Position numbers and translations under genes: made by a program. Under the pieces are notes generated by a model. It had not been told where the DNA came from. It saw only the letters and a program-made list of their open reading frames with translations, and ran no database searches. 64,000 bases of DNA from DASRDU01 sp035560235 (GTDB lineage: Bacteria; Acidobacteriota; Blastocatellia; RBC074), in assembly GCA_035560235.1 (NCBI GenBank), contig DATMAG010000040.1:1-64000 (forward strand). The letters run 5' to 3'. Of this stretch, positions 15,850 through 26,124 are shown piece by piece (the stretch's first letter is position 1; each line of letters starts with the position of its first letter).

Positions 15850-18657
15850 ATGCACAGCCATCGCACGCGCACGCTGCTGCTGCTGCTGATTCTGTCACTC
15901 GCCCCGGCAGCGTTTGCGCAAAGCAGACTGACTTCACCGAAGGAGCAGTTCGGCTTCAACATCGGTGACGATTATCAGCTCGTCAATTACACGCAGCTTG
16001 AAGCGTATTTCAAAAAGCTCGACCAGGAATCGGACCGGATGAAACTGGTCGAAATCGGCAAATCAGCCGAAGGCCGCACGATGTATGTGGCCATCATCAC
16101 CTCGCCCGAAAATCACCGGAAGCTTGATCGGTACAAAGAGATTTCACGCCGTCTCGCGCTGGTCGAAAATCTCAGCGACGAACAGGCGCACGCGCTCGCG
16201 GCTGAAGGCAAAGCCGTCGTCTGGATTGACGGCGGGCTGCACGCGACTGAAGTTTTAGGCGCGCAGCAGCTGATTGAAACCGTCTGGCAGATGGTCAGCC
16301 GCACCGACGCTGAAACGATGCGGTTTCTCAATGACGTGATCATCCTCGCCTGCCTCGTCAATCCCGACGGGATGGAACTCGTCTCGAACTGGTATATGCG
16401 CGAAAGCGATCCGACAAAGCGAACCTTTGCGACGATTCCGCGCCTCTATCAGAAATACATCGGCCACGACAACAACCGCGATTTTTATATGTCGAATCAG
16501 CCTGAAACAGAGGCGATCAATCGCGTCTTCTTTCAGGACTGGTTCCCGCAGATCGTCTACAACCATCATCAGACCGGGCCGGTCGGGACGGTGATGTTTG
16601 CGCCGCCGTTTCGTGATCCGTTCAATTACAACTACGACCCGCTCGTCCCGCTCGGCCTTGACCTGGTCGGCGCGGCGATGCACAGCCGCTTTGCGCTCGA
16701 AGGCAAACCCGGCGTGACGATGCGGTCAGGTTCAGGCTATTCGACGTGGTGGAACGGCGGGCTGCGCACGACTGTTTACTTTCACAATATGATCGGGCTG
16801 CTGACTGAAACCATCGGCAATCCGACGCCGATGGAAATTCCGCTCGTGCTGCGCAATCAGTTGCCCCGCGCCGATCTGCCTTACCCAATCGCGCCGCAGA
16901 AGTGGCATTTCAGGCAGTCCATCGAGTATTCAATCACCGCCAACCGCGCCGTGCTCGATGTCGCGTCAAAGCACCGCGAGGATTTTCTCTTCAATATTTA
17001 CCGGATGGGCAGAAACGCCATCGAACGCGGCAGCCGCGACCACTGGACCATCACGCCGCACGAAGTTGCTGACGCGCAGGCCGCTTATGCCAAAGACCGC
17101 CCGCCGCAAACCGGACGCGGGCAGGCCGCTGACGCGCCCGATTCAGGCGGCTTCGGCGCTGAACGCACGCAGCCGGTGAAGTATTTCGAGATGATGCGCA
17201 CGCCTGAGAAACGCGACCCGCGCGGCTTCATTCTGCCGTCAGATCAGCCCGACTTTCTGACCGCGACGAAATTCATCAACGCGCTCATCAAAAACGGCGT
17301 GACGATTCATCGCGCCACCCAGGCCTTTCAGGTCAACGGCAAAACTTATCCGGCAGGTTCTTACGTCGTCAAAACCGCGCAAGCGTTTCGCGCGCACGTG
17401 ATGGATATGTTCGAGCCGCAGGATCACCCGCACGATTTCGCTTATCCCGGCGGGCCGCCGATTCCGCCTTACGACAGCGCGGGCTGGACGCTCGCCTTTC
17501 AGATGGGCGTGAAGTTCGACCGCATTCCGGATGGTTTTGACGGGCCGTTTGAAAAGATCAGCGGCCTCGTGAAACCACCGGCAGGCCGCGTCACGACGCT
17601 TTCAAACGCCGCCGGATATTTATTGTCGCATCAGGTCAACGATGCGTTCATCGCCACCAATCGCCTGCTGGCGGGCGGCGATGATGTTTACTGGCTGCGG
17701 CAGACCTTCAATGCCAATGGCAGGACTTATCCGGCAGGCACGATCTTTATTGCAGCGAAACCGACGACGCTGCCGAAGCTGCAAAAGATGGCTGAAGAAC
17801 TCGGGCTGAATTTTGAAGCGGTCACGAGCAGGCCCGCGGGTGAAGCCTTCAGGCTGCGCCCGCTGCGCATCGGGTTGTGGGATCGTTACGGCGGCTCGAT
17901 GCCTTCGGGCTGGACGCGCTGGCTGCTTGAACAGTACGAATTTCCGTTCACGGTCGTTTACCCGCAGACGCTCGATGCCGGTGATCTGATCAGTAAATTC
18001 GACGTGCTGATCTTTGTGACCGGCGCGATTCCGCTGCGTGACGCGCGCGGTGAAGGACAGTTCGGACGGATGCCAAATCCCGAAGAGATCCCTGATGAAT
18101 ACCGCGCCTGGCTCGGCAGCGTTTCGGTGGCAAAGACTGTCCCGCAGTTGCAGAAGTTTATGGAAGCAGGCGGCGCAATTCTGACTGTTGGCACGTCAAC
18201 AAATCTGGGCTACCTGGTCGGCCTGCCGATAGCCAGTGCGCTGGTTGAACGACTGCCTGACGGCACAGAGCGCCCGCTGGCGCGCGAGAAGTTTTATGTG
18301 CCCGGCTCGATCCTGCAGGCGAGCGTGGACAACACAAACCCGCTGGCTTACGGGTTGCCTGACAGGGTTGATGTCTTTTTCGACAACAGCCCGGTCTTCA
18401 GACTCAAACCCGACGCCTCAATCAGAGGCCTCAGACCCGTGGCCTGGTTTGACAGCGACAAGCCGCTGCGCAGCGGCTGGGCCTGGGGTCAGAAGTATCT
18501 GCAGGACGGCGTCGCCGTCATTGACGCGAGCGTCGGTAAAGGCCGGTTGTTTATGTTCGGCCCTGAAATCACCTTTCGCGGACAGCCGCACGGAACATTC
18601 AAATTTCTCTTCAACGGCATCTTTTACGGGCGCGCCGAAACGGTGACTCTGAAGTAA
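15850..18657 (+). CDS. Secreted M14-family zinc carboxypeptidase with C-terminal amidotransferase-like domain
   Basis: A 935-residue exported metallopeptidase. The ATG at 15850 is chosen over 15838 because GGAGG (15840-15844) then sits 5 nt upstream; a signal peptide follows (TLLLLLILSLAPAAFAQ). Zinc ligands of M14 are visible as His131 and Glu134 in GLHATE and His239/240 in VYNHHQTG; the catalytic Glu is probably Glu320 in LLTETIGNP. The C-terminal part (about 675-930, beginning LRPLRIGLWDRYGGSMPSGW) resembles a class-I glutamine amidotransferase-like fold without an evident nucleophile. Length and two-domain layout match large M14 proteins found in Acidobacteriota and Bacteroidota. It would trim peptides in the periplasm or outside. 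Confidence 0.9.
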   Translation: MHSHRTRTLLLLLILSLAPAAFAQSRLTSPKEQFGFNIGDDYQLVNYTQLEAYFKKLDQESDRMKLVEIGKSAEGRTMYVAIITSPENHRKLDRYKEISRRLALVENLSDEQAHALAAEGKAVVWIDGGLHATEVLGAQQLIETVWQMVSRTDAETMRFLNDVIILACLVNPDGMELVSNWYMRESDPTKRTFATIPRLYQKYIGHDNNRDFYMSNQPETEAINRVFFQDWFPQIVYNHHQTGPVGTVMFAPPFRDPFNYNYDPLVPLGLDLVGAAMHSRFALEGKPGVTMRSGSGYSTWWNGGLRTTVYFHNMIGLLTETIGNPTPMEIPLVLRNQLPRADLPYPIAPQKWHFRQSIEYSITANRAVLDVASKHREDFLFNIYRMGRNAIERGSRDHWTITPHEVADAQAAYAKDRPPQTGRGQAADAPDSGGFGAERTQPVKYFEMMRTPEKRDPRGFILPSDQPDFLTATKFINALIKNGVTIHRATQAFQVNGKTYPAGSYVVKTAQAFRAHVMDMFEPQDHPHDFAYPGGPPIPPYDSAGWTLAFQMGVKFDRIPDGFDGPFEKISGLVKPPAGRVTTLSNAAGYLLSHQVNDAFIATNRLLAGGDDVYWLRQTFNANGRTYPAGTIFIAAKPTTLPKLQKMAEELGLNFEAVTSRPAGEAFRLRPLRIGLWDRYGGSMPSGWTRWLLEQYEFPFTVVYPQTLDAGDLISKFDVLIFVTGAIPLRDARGEGQFGRMPNPEEIPDEYRAWLGSVSVAKTVPQLQKFMEAGGAILTVGTSTNLGYLVGLPIASALVERLPDGTERPLAREKFYVPGSILQASVDNTNPLAYGLPDRVDVFFDNSPVFRLKPDASIRGLRPVAWFDSDKPLRSGWAWGQKYLQDGVAVIDASVGKGRLFMFGPEITFRGQPHGTFKFLFNGIFYGRAETVTLK

Positions 18658-19117
18658 AAACATCAGCGGGGAGGACGGAACAAACGGAAAGAACAGAACA
18701 GGCGGAAGATTTCCGAGCGATGTCAGTTCCGGTTTCGTCTGTTTCGTCCTCCCTCTCTTGCCGCGCGCAGGGGGTGTGCTACAATGCGCGCGCAGTAACA
18801 AGCAGACATTTCCAGCACTCACACAGAGTCGGCAAACACCTCATCCTGCAGTTTGATGTCTGTGCCTCGTTGTTACGGCTTCACTGATCTGCCCGTCCGC
18901 GCTGAGCGCTCCCCCGGTGTGCGGCTGGATGGCAGGATTCACATAAGCTGGACAGTCCTGATAATCCCGCCGGAGTTGCGGTGTACGCCTCTGCACCAGC
19001 CTGACAGCTCCGTGGATGACAGGTCCACGACCTTATTGTGAGGGTTCATCGTTTTACCCCGAACCTCACGAGCGGTCTCTCACAACCAGTCTTTCTCACA
19101 ATCAGAAGGAGATCAAA
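18658..19117. other. Intergenic region holding a hairpin repeat element
   Basis: 460 nt between the carboxypeptidase and the large propeller protein. The first 100 nt hold a dispersed inverted-repeat element (listed separately). The rest shows no supportable gene; a short open frame near 18853 lacks a start signal. A leader of the downstream gene probably occupies the final 100 nt, ending in the AAGGAGAT ribosome site at 19106-19113. Confidence 0.5.
18670..18753. repeat. Dispersed intergenic inverted repeat, copy A
   Basis: Arms of about 20 nt, GGAGGACGGAACAAACGG against the reverse complement of CGTCTGTTTCGTCCTCC, enclose a centre of about 45 nt. Twenty consecutive bases of the left arm (18675-18694) recur exactly in copy B at 39182-39201, also just downstream of a stop codon. 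It may act as a terminator or as a REP/MITE-like element. Confidence 0.75.
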
Positions 19118-22100
19118 ATGCGTGCCTTGCTCCCTCCTGACGCGCTGCCGATTTCGGGAACCCGCTTCCTTTCCGGCCTCTGCCTCGCGCTGCTGGCGGC
19201 GCTGCTGCTGGCGGCTCAGACCGGCGATCCGGCGCTGCCGCTGAAACAGATTGCGAAGGGCAGCGATCCTGAACAGGCAGCTTCATCAACACGCGCTCAC
19301 TCCGACAGCAGCAGATGGCAACAGGCGTACAGCCGACTGCCGCTCAGTTTTGAAGCCAGTCACGGCCAGGCCGCAGCGCCGGTTAAGTTTCTCGCGCGCG
19401 GCGATGGTTACCGCATTTTTCTGACTGCAACCGAAGCCGTGCTGACGCTGCGCAACGCGGGCGGCGAACCCGCTACGCTCAGGCTCGGACTGAGCGGCGC
19501 GAACGCGAAGCCTGAAATCAGCGGGTGCGAGCAGTTGCCGGGCCGCAGCAGCTATTTCATCGGCTCCGACCCGCAGCAGTGGCGCGCGGGGCTGCCGACT
19601 TACGCCAGAGTGAAATATGCCGCCGTTTATCCGGGCATTGATCTGGTCTGGTACGGGCGGCAGCGGCAGCTTGAGTATGACTTCATCGTTGCGCCCGGCG
19701 CTGATCCTGACGACATTCGCCTGACGATTGCCGGCGCTGAAGCGATCAGGCTGCGGCAGGGCGAACTGGCGCTGAAGGTCGCGGGCGGCGAACTGCTCCA
19801 GCATCAGCCACTGGCTTATCAGGAAACAGACGAAGGGCGGCAGATGGTCACAGCCCGCTACGTCATAACCGCTGAAAATCAGATCGGCTTTGAACTCGGC
19901 GCTTACGACCGCAGCCTCCCGCTCGTCATTGACCCGGTGCTTTCGTATTCGAGTTTCCTGGGCGGCAGCGGCAGCGATCAGGCGACGAGCATCGCGGTTG
20001 ACAACAACGGCAATGCCTTCATCACGGGCAGCACGTTTTCGACCGACTTTCCGACCGCTGCGCCACAGCAGGCCGCAGCAGCCGGACAGAGCGACATCTT
20101 TGTTCTGAAGCTCAACACGAATGCGGCGGGCAATGCTGCGCTCGTCTATTTGACCTTCATCGGCGGACGCGAGGAGGATCGCGGCAACGGCATCGCCATT
20201 GATTCGAGCGGCAATGCCTATGTCACCGGCGCGACGACTTCGACAAACTTTCCGACAGTCGGCGCCGCGCAGGGCGCATTCGGCAGCAGCGCTGTTTTCA
20301 AGAGCACGAACGGCGGCGGCGCCTGGCAACCGGGCGGCAGCGGACTTGGAGCAGGCGTCGTCACGGCCCTGGCGATTGATCGCAACAATGCGTCAATCCT
20401 GTATGCCGCGACGGCTGGCAGCGGCGTCTTCAAATCAACCACCGGCGGCGGCGTGTGGAATGCCGTCAATACCGGGCTGACCGGGACTGATGTGCGGGCG
20501 CTGGCGTTCGATCCGAACAACACTTCCATCATCTACGCCGCGACTGCCGCAGGGGTCTTCAAATCGGCCAATGGCGGCGGAGCGTGGAGCGCGATCAACG
20601 GCCCGCTCTCCGGCAATGGCAGCCTCGCCAGTCTGAACGTGCGCGCACTGGCGGTTGATCCTTCAAATCCGAATACGCTCTATGCGGGCACGACGACCGG
20701 TGTGTTCAAGTCAGTGAACGGTGGCGCAGCCTGGACTGCGGCCAGCAGCGGGCTGACGAGTTCGAACATCGTCGCGCTCGTCATCAATCCGGCGGCTTCG
20801 GCGACGCTTTACGCGGCGACCTCTGATGGCGGAGTGTTCAAATCCACCAGCAGCGGCGCGTCGTGGAGCGCGAGCAGCACGGGCCTGGGCGATCTGCACG
20901 TGCAGGCGCTGGCGATTGATCCTTCAAATCCGAATACGCTGTATGCGGGCACGCCCGGCGGCGTCTTCAAAACGGTGAACGGCGGGGCCAGCTGGAGCGC
21001 GAGCAGTACGGGGCTGACCAATCAGAATGTCCGCGCTCTGACCACAGATCCGGCAGCAGCAGCAACCTTGTACGCCGCCACCGCAGGCGGCATCTTCAAA
21101 TCCACCGACAGCGGCGCGAACTGGAGCGCGAGCAACAACGGACAGACGAATACCGACATTCGCGCGCTCGCCGTCAATCCGACCGGCTCAGCGACGCTTT
21201 ATGCCGGAGGCAGCGGCGCGAGCGATGCGGTGCTCATCAAACTTTCAGCCAATGGCTCGGCGCTGCTCTATTCAACCTTCCTCGGCGGCGGCGCGGGCGA
21301 CCTGGGCAACAGCGTCGCGGTGGATGGTCAGAGCAAGGCTTATGTGACAGGCGTGACGGCTTCAGCCAATTTTCCGCTCGCAACGGCAATCAACAGCGCG
21401 CTCGGCGGCAGTTCCGATGCCTTTGTCGCCAGAGTTGACACGACGCTCACCGGCAGCGGCTCGCTCACGTTTTCAACTTATCTGGGCGGCAGCGCGAGCG
21501 ATCAGGGCAACGGCATTGCGATTGATTCGAGCGGCAATGCTTACGTGACCGGCGCGACTACTTCAGCGAATTTTCCGACAACTGACAGCGCCTTCAGCAG
21601 AACCTATGGCAACAACGCCGTCTTCAAAACCACAGACAGCGCGGCCAACTGGAATGCGAGCAGCAATCCGATTCCCGGCGACACGGTCAATGCGCTCATC
21701 ATTGACCAGACGAATCCGGCGACGATCTTCGTCGGCAACGGCAATGGCGTCTTCAAAAGCACTGATGGCGGCAGCACGTGGATGGCAAAGAATTCGGGTC
21801 TGGCCAGCACCGATGTGCGGGCGCTGACGATTGATCCATTCAACGGCTCGATCCTTTACGCGGGCACGACGGCAGGCGTCTTCAAGAGCTTCGATGGCGG
21901 CAACACGTGGCAGGCGGCGAGCAGCGGTCTGACGCGGCTTTCAGTGCGGGCGCTCGCGGTTGATCCGGTCAATACTTCGATCATCTATGCCGGGATCAGT
22001 TTCGGCGGGGTCTTCAAAAGCTCGAACGGCGGCAACACGTGGCAGCCTGCAAACAGCGGTCTGCCCGGCGCTGTCGGGCAGGCGGGCGACAGTCTGGCGA

Positions 22101-24457
22101 ACGTGCTGGCGCTGGCGGTTGATCCGAAGACACCGGCGACGATTTACGCGAGCGTCAGCGATGCGGGCGTCTTCAAATCAGTCAATGGCGGCGCCGCGTG
22201 GAGCGCGAGCAACGCGGGCCTCGGCAGTCTGAACGCGCAGGCGCTCGCCATCAATCCGATGACTCCGGCGACGCTTTATGCGGGCACTGTCGCAGGTGTT
22301 TTCAAAAGCACGAACGGGGGCGCCGCGTGGAGCGCGAGCAATACAGGGCTGACCAGTCTCAGCGTTCTGGCGCTGGCGCTCGATCCGACGACACCTGACA
22401 CGCTCTATGCCGGAACTGCCGCAGGCGTCTTCAAATCAGCCAGTGGCGGTGCGAACTGGAGCGCGAGCAGCAAGGGAATTTCCGCCAGCATCGTCAGCGC
22501 GCTGGCCGTCAATCCGGCGATGCCCGCGACTGTTTACGCTGGCAGCGGCAGCCCGGCTGGCGATGCCTTCGTGACGAAGCTGAGCAGTTCCGCGCTGCTC
22601 TATTCGAGTTTCATCGGCGGTGGCGATGGCGAAGCGGGGCTTGGCATCGCGGTCAGCAGCGCCGACACTGTGTTCATCACCGGCTTCAGTTCATCGCCCG
22701 GCTTCCCCGTTACTGCAAACGCCTTCGACACGTCGCACAACGGATCCAACGATGCGTTCGTGATGAAGCTCAACACTGCGGCGACGGGCGCGGCCTCAGT
22801 GGTCTATTCAACCTTCCTCGGCGGCAGCGCGAGCGATCAGGGCAACGGCATCGCAGTTGAAGCAGGTGACAATGTCATAATCACAGGAGTCACGGCCTCT
22901 GACAACTTCCCTGTCGTTACGGCCATCAACCCGGCGCTTAACGGCGCGACCGATGGATTCGTGGCGCGGCTCGATCCGGCGGCTGCGGGCGCAGCAGGCG
23001 TGATCTTCTCAAGTTTCCTCGGCGGCAGCAGCAGCGATGCGGGTCTCGGCATTGCGGTTGACAGCGCCGGAACGGCTTACGTTGCGGGCGTGACAGCCTC
23101 GAACAACTTCCCTGTCGGCGCGGGCGCTTTTGACGGCGCGTGCGGCCAGAGCGGTGAATGTCCGGGCGCGGGCGATGCCTTCATTGCCAGGATCACGAAT
23201 TCAGCCGACGTTGCCAATCTCTCAGTCACGAGAATGCTCACTTCGCCGTTTCGTCCCGGCCAGAACGGAAGTTACAAGCTGACCGTCACCAACGCCGGGC
23301 CGACTGTGGCCAGAGCGCCGCTGCGGGTAATCGAGACTCTGCCTGCAGGCCTCGGCTTCGTTTCAGCTGCGGGCGCAGGCTGGAACTGTGCGGCCTCAGG
23401 TCAGACCGTGACCTGCACGAATCAGAATTCGCTGACCGCTGGCGGCAGCACTGAAATCAATTTCGTTGTCAGCATCAGTTCCTCGGCTGCATCGGGCCTC
23501 GAACCTTCGGCGGTCGTGACGAGCGCGACGAGCGATTCTGACGCGGCCAACAACAGAGCGGGCGGGCCGATCACGCTGAGCCTGCCGTGCAGCTTCGTGC
23601 TGACGGTTTCGGGCACTCAGTTCGTTGCGACCGGAGGTTCTGGCACGGTGCAGATTGCGGCGGCGAGCGACTGTGCGTGGCAGGCCGCCAGCAACAGCCC
23701 GTTCATCACGCTCGGCGCGACGACGAGCGGCAGCGGCAACGGAACAGTCAGTTTCACTCTGGCCGAAAACACCTCAAGCCTTTCGCGCACCGGGACGCTG
23801 ACCGTCGCCGGTCAGACCGTGACCATCACGCAGGCAGGCGTACCGTGCAACTTCGTCATCGCGCCCGACCGGACTTCATTCACTTCAGCCGGTGGCACGG
23901 GGATGATTGAAATCACCGCGCCCGCAGGCTGCACGTGGCAGGCTGTGACCGACAATCCGGCGCTCATCAACCTCACCGGCAATCGCAGCGGGAACGGCAA
24001 CGGGAAGATCAGCTTTCTGGTCAGCCCCAATGCGGCGGGCACGCTGCGCACCGGGACGATCACGATTGCCGGACAGAAGATCACCATCATTCAGTCACAG
24101 ACCGGCTGCGCTTTCGTCCTTGATCCGGGCAGCGCGACGTTCGGCGCGCGCGGCGGCGACAGTTTTGTCTTTGTGACCGCGACGCTCGACACCTGTGAAT
24201 GGACTGTGATGAGCAACGCCGGGTTCATCAATGTTCTCAGTGACCGCGATCAGAGCGGCACTGTCTTTGTGATTTATGAGGTCGCGCCGAACACAGGCGC
24301 CGCAGCGCGCACCGGCACGCTGACGATTGCCGGAAAGACCTTCACCGTCACCCAGGCCGGAGCCTCGGCGAGCGTCAACCGCACATCATCAACGCGCTCT
24401 CTGGCAGTCCCGGCCAGGCCGCAGGTGCGCACCAAGGGGCCGCCGCGCCGCGAATGA
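19118..24457 (+). CDS. Giant secreted SBBP / BNR-repeat / DUF11 / BACON-like surface protein
   Basis: A 1779-residue exported protein. ATG 19118 has AAGGAGAT 4 nt upstream and a signal peptide (FLSGLCLALLAALLLAAQ). Order of parts: a DUF7948-like N-terminal domain (about 65-285, FEASHGQ, VYPGIDLVWYG, LEYDFIVAPGADP); SBBP repeats (SYSSFLGGSGSDQATSIAVD) interleaved with two blocks of Asp-box/BNR-like repeats (about 390-700 and 830-1145) built on GVFKSTNGGAAWSASNTGL and LDPTTPDTLYAGT; a DUF11 domain (about 1364-1484, LTVTNAGPTVARAPLRVIET); and three roughly 90-residue BACON-type immunoglobulin-like domains (CSFVL, CNFVI and CAFVL starts, each ending TLTVAGQTVTITQAG-like). No enzymatic residues are evident. 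The Asp-box repeats resemble sialidase or photosystem-assembly propellers, but their role here is unknown. Confidence 0.9.
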   Translation: MRALLPPDALPISGTRFLSGLCLALLAALLLAAQTGDPALPLKQIAKGSDPEQAASSTRAHSDSSRWQQAYSRLPLSFEASHGQAAAPVKFLARGDGYRIFLTATEAVLTLRNAGGEPATLRLGLSGANAKPEISGCEQLPGRSSYFIGSDPQQWRAGLPTYARVKYAAVYPGIDLVWYGRQRQLEYDFIVAPGADPDDIRLTIAGAEAIRLRQGELALKVAGGELLQHQPLAYQETDEGRQMVTARYVITAENQIGFELGAYDRSLPLVIDPVLSYSSFLGGSGSDQATSIAVDNNGNAFITGSTFSTDFPTAAPQQAAAAGQSDIFVLKLNTNAAGNAALVYLTFIGGREEDRGNGIAIDSSGNAYVTGATTSTNFPTVGAAQGAFGSSAVFKSTNGGGAWQPGGSGLGAGVVTALAIDRNNASILYAATAGSGVFKSTTGGGVWNAVNTGLTGTDVRALAFDPNNTSIIYAATAAGVFKSANGGGAWSAINGPLSGNGSLASLNVRALAVDPSNPNTLYAGTTTGVFKSVNGGAAWTAASSGLTSSNIVALVINPAASATLYAATSDGGVFKSTSSGASWSASSTGLGDLHVQALAIDPSNPNTLYAGTPGGVFKTVNGGASWSASSTGLTNQNVRALTTDPAAAATLYAATAGGIFKSTDSGANWSASNNGQTNTDIRALAVNPTGSATLYAGGSGASDAVLIKLSANGSALLYSTFLGGGAGDLGNSVAVDGQSKAYVTGVTASANFPLATAINSALGGSSDAFVARVDTTLTGSGSLTFSTYLGGSASDQGNGIAIDSSGNAYVTGATTSANFPTTDSAFSRTYGNNAVFKTTDSAANWNASSNPIPGDTVNALIIDQTNPATIFVGNGNGVFKSTDGGSTWMAKNSGLASTDVRALTIDPFNGSILYAGTTAGVFKSFDGGNTWQAASSGLTRLSVRALAVDPVNTSIIYAGISFGGVFKSSNGGNTWQPANSGLPGAVGQAGDSLANVLALAVDPKTPATIYASVSDAGVFKSVNGGAAWSASNAGLGSLNAQALAINPMTPATLYAGTVAGVFKSTNGGAAWSASNTGLTSLSVLALALDPTTPDTLYAGTAAGVFKSASGGANWSASSKGISASIVSALAVNPAMPATVYAGSGSPAGDAFVTKLSSSALLYSSFIGGGDGEAGLGIAVSSADTVFITGFSSSPGFPVTANAFDTSHNGSNDAFVMKLNTAATGAASVVYSTFLGGSASDQGNGIAVEAGDNVIITGVTASDNFPVVTAINPALNGATDGFVARLDPAAAGAAGVIFSSFLGGSSSDAGLGIAVDSAGTAYVAGVTASNNFPVGAGAFDGACGQSGECPGAGDAFIARITNSADVANLSVTRMLTSPFRPGQNGSYKLTVTNAGPTVARAPLRVIETLPAGLGFVSAAGAGWNCAASGQTVTCTNQNSLTAGGSTEINFVVSISSSAASGLEPSAVVTSATSDSDAANNRAGGPITLSLPCSFVLTVSGTQFVATGGSGTVQIAAASDCAWQAASNSPFITLGATTSGSGNGTVSFTLAENTSSLSRTGTLTVAGQTVTITQAGVPCNFVIAPDRTSFTSAGGTGMIEITAPAGCTWQAVTDNPALINLTGNRSGNGNGKISFLVSPNAAGTLRTGTITIAGQKITIIQSQTGCAFVLDPGSATFGARGGDSFVFVTATLDTCEWTVMSNAGFINVLSDRDQSGTVFVIYEVAPNTGAAARTGTLTIAGKTFTVTQAGASASVNRTSSTRSLAVPARPQVRTKGPPRRE

Positions 24458-24596
24458 AATGAGGAACCATCCGCTTTATTCGATTCGAGCTGAAACGCTC
24501 TTCATTCGTCATTATCAAATGCCGACCACAACCACAGAGAAAGGAGCAGCGGCCTGCTGCTGCCACAGCGATGCGGCAGTCGCATGCCCAATGGTT

Positions 24597-25937
24597 ATGA
24601 TCAAAAGAACTCTGCTTACCCTGACCGTGATCTTTCTGCTCGCGCTGCTGGCCGCGCCGCCACTGCTGGCCCAGGAAACGCTCGGACGCCTGCGCGAGCG
24701 CAATCTTGAGAATGCCCGAAACCGCGAACGGCTGCGCCAGGTGATGTCACCGACAGCAGACGTCGAACTGTTCCGCCGCGAACTGGCTGACTATCTGAAG
24801 GAAGTCGAGGAAGCCGTGCGCCCGGTGGTTGACAACAATCTGACGCGCGATGCGGTGGCGCGTTCGGGCCTCGACCCGCTCGGACAACTGGCCGAAGCGC
24901 AGAAGAGACTTCAGGAACTCTCGCCCGATGAGCTCTCGGCGCTGCGCTCCGGTTACGCGCGCAGCGCTGTCTGGCGCGAGATGCCGCGCGTCCTCGGCTC
25001 GGTCGTCAACGCTGAGACGCGCCAGCGCTGGATGGCTCAGAGCGCGGCCAGAGAACAGCGCAGCGTCAACGTCAAAAGCGGCATCCCCGACAACTGCAAC
25101 GACGCCAAAAACGCCAACATCACGCTCACTGACCTGTCCATCGCCAAAGCCGCCGAAATCGCCGCTGATGCCGTGATGGAAGGCTTCCCGACCGACGGGT
25201 TGACGATTGCAGCGCGCATTGCGCCCATCGCGGTCAAGGCGGCGGCGGCAGGCGTTGTGCTGTCGCTTGAAACGCTCAACGGCATTCTCGACAACTGCCT
25301 CGGCGATGAATTCGAAGCCGGAGTCAATGCGAAACTCGACGACACCGTCACCTCACGCGCCTCGCAGACTTCGGTCAACGAAATCAAGGCCGGAGTGACG
25401 GCCCTGCAGGGCAGCGCCGATGAAACCAAAGCCATCGTCACGGCGATCAAGATGACGGTTGACGACAGGCTGGACGTGAAGGTGTCGAGCCGCGCCTCGC
25501 AGGCCAGCGTCAATACGCTGCAAACGACCGCGAACATCATCAACAACAAGGTTGATATTCTGACGAACAAGGTGGACGTGCTGACCGGCAAGGTGGACAC
25601 GCTGACGGCAAAGCTCGACGCCTTCCAGGCGCAGACCGTGCGCTTCTTCATCGAAACCAACCTGCTGCAGGAGCCGCGCTACAACCTGGCGCAGTTGCAG
25701 ACGCCGCAGGCCCAGGGCGGGCTGCTCGAACAGGTGCGCGCCATCGCTGCCGATACGATTCAGAAGATGAAGAACGCCGGTCAGCCCGTCACACCGGGCA
25801 GTTCAGTTACCCTGGCTGAACAGGCGCTCGCTGTGGGCGATCAGTTCTTCAGGTCCGGCGCCTTCAAGGATGCCTATTCGTTCTATCGCCAGGCCTACCT
25901 GCACGTTTCAATTGTTCCCAACATCAAACTGCCGTAG
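24597..25937 (+). CDS. Exported coiled-coil protein of unknown function
   Basis: A 446-residue protein not recognised as a named family. A signal peptide opens it (MIKRTLLTLTVIFLLALLAA, cleavage near LLAQE). The middle is helical; around residues 175-225 a hydrophobic Ala/Val-rich stretch occurs, and residues about 250-350 form repeating coiled-coil heptads (NKVDILTNKVDVLTGKVDTL). The C-terminal 60 residues (GDQFFRSGAFKDAYSFYRQA) resemble a tetratricopeptide helix pair. ATG 24591, 24597 and 24519 are all possible; none has a clear ribosome site, and 24597 gives the best signal peptide. It lies 139 nt after the giant propeller gene in the same direction and may be co-expressed. Confidence 0.75.
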   Translation: MIKRTLLTLTVIFLLALLAAPPLLAQETLGRLRERNLENARNRERLRQVMSPTADVELFRRELADYLKEVEEAVRPVVDNNLTRDAVARSGLDPLGQLAEAQKRLQELSPDELSALRSGYARSAVWREMPRVLGSVVNAETRQRWMAQSAAREQRSVNVKSGIPDNCNDAKNANITLTDLSIAKAAEIAADAVMEGFPTDGLTIAARIAPIAVKAAAAGVVLSLETLNGILDNCLGDEFEAGVNAKLDDTVTSRASQTSVNEIKAGVTALQGSADETKAIVTAIKMTVDDRLDVKVSSRASQASVNTLQTTANIINNKVDILTNKVDVLTGKVDTLTAKLDAFQAQTVRFFIETNLLQEPRYNLAQLQTPQAQGGLLEQVRAIAADTIQKMKNAGQPVTPGSSVTLAEQALAVGDQFFRSGAFKDAYSFYRQAYLHVSIVPNIKLP

Positions 25938-26038
25938 GGGCAGTTCTTCACGGGACAGCAGTCGGCGTGACTGCTGTCCCGGCTGCTTTCTCACCTGCCC
26001 GACAACCCCGGAACACTGCCTGACACCCTGCCCGCGGA

Positions 26039-26124
26039 GAGACGGTGTTTGGAGTTCCAGCTTCAGCTGGCTGATCCGGATGGACAGAACAACCGGCTGA
26101 AGCCGGAACTCCGAACACCGTCTC
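26039..26124. repeat. Large imperfect inverted repeat (32-nt arms)
   Basis: Arms 26039-26070 and 26093-26124 differ at only three of 32 positions; the arm core reads GGAGTTCCGGCTTCAGCCGG in its right-hand version. Two of the three differences remain G-U pairs in RNA. The loop is 22 nt. No poly-U tract follows, so a simple terminator is less likely than a REP-like palindromic element. Confidence 0.85.

Noticed and set aside
19286..20329. 347-codon antisense open frame within the giant propeller gene
   Set aside because: Ala/Arg-rich shadow; no motif, and the plus strand shows domain-level similarity.
24327..24596. N-terminal extension of the coiled-coil protein overlapping the propeller gene
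   Set aside because: It overlaps clear coding sequence in another frame and would hide the signal peptide that begins at 24597.
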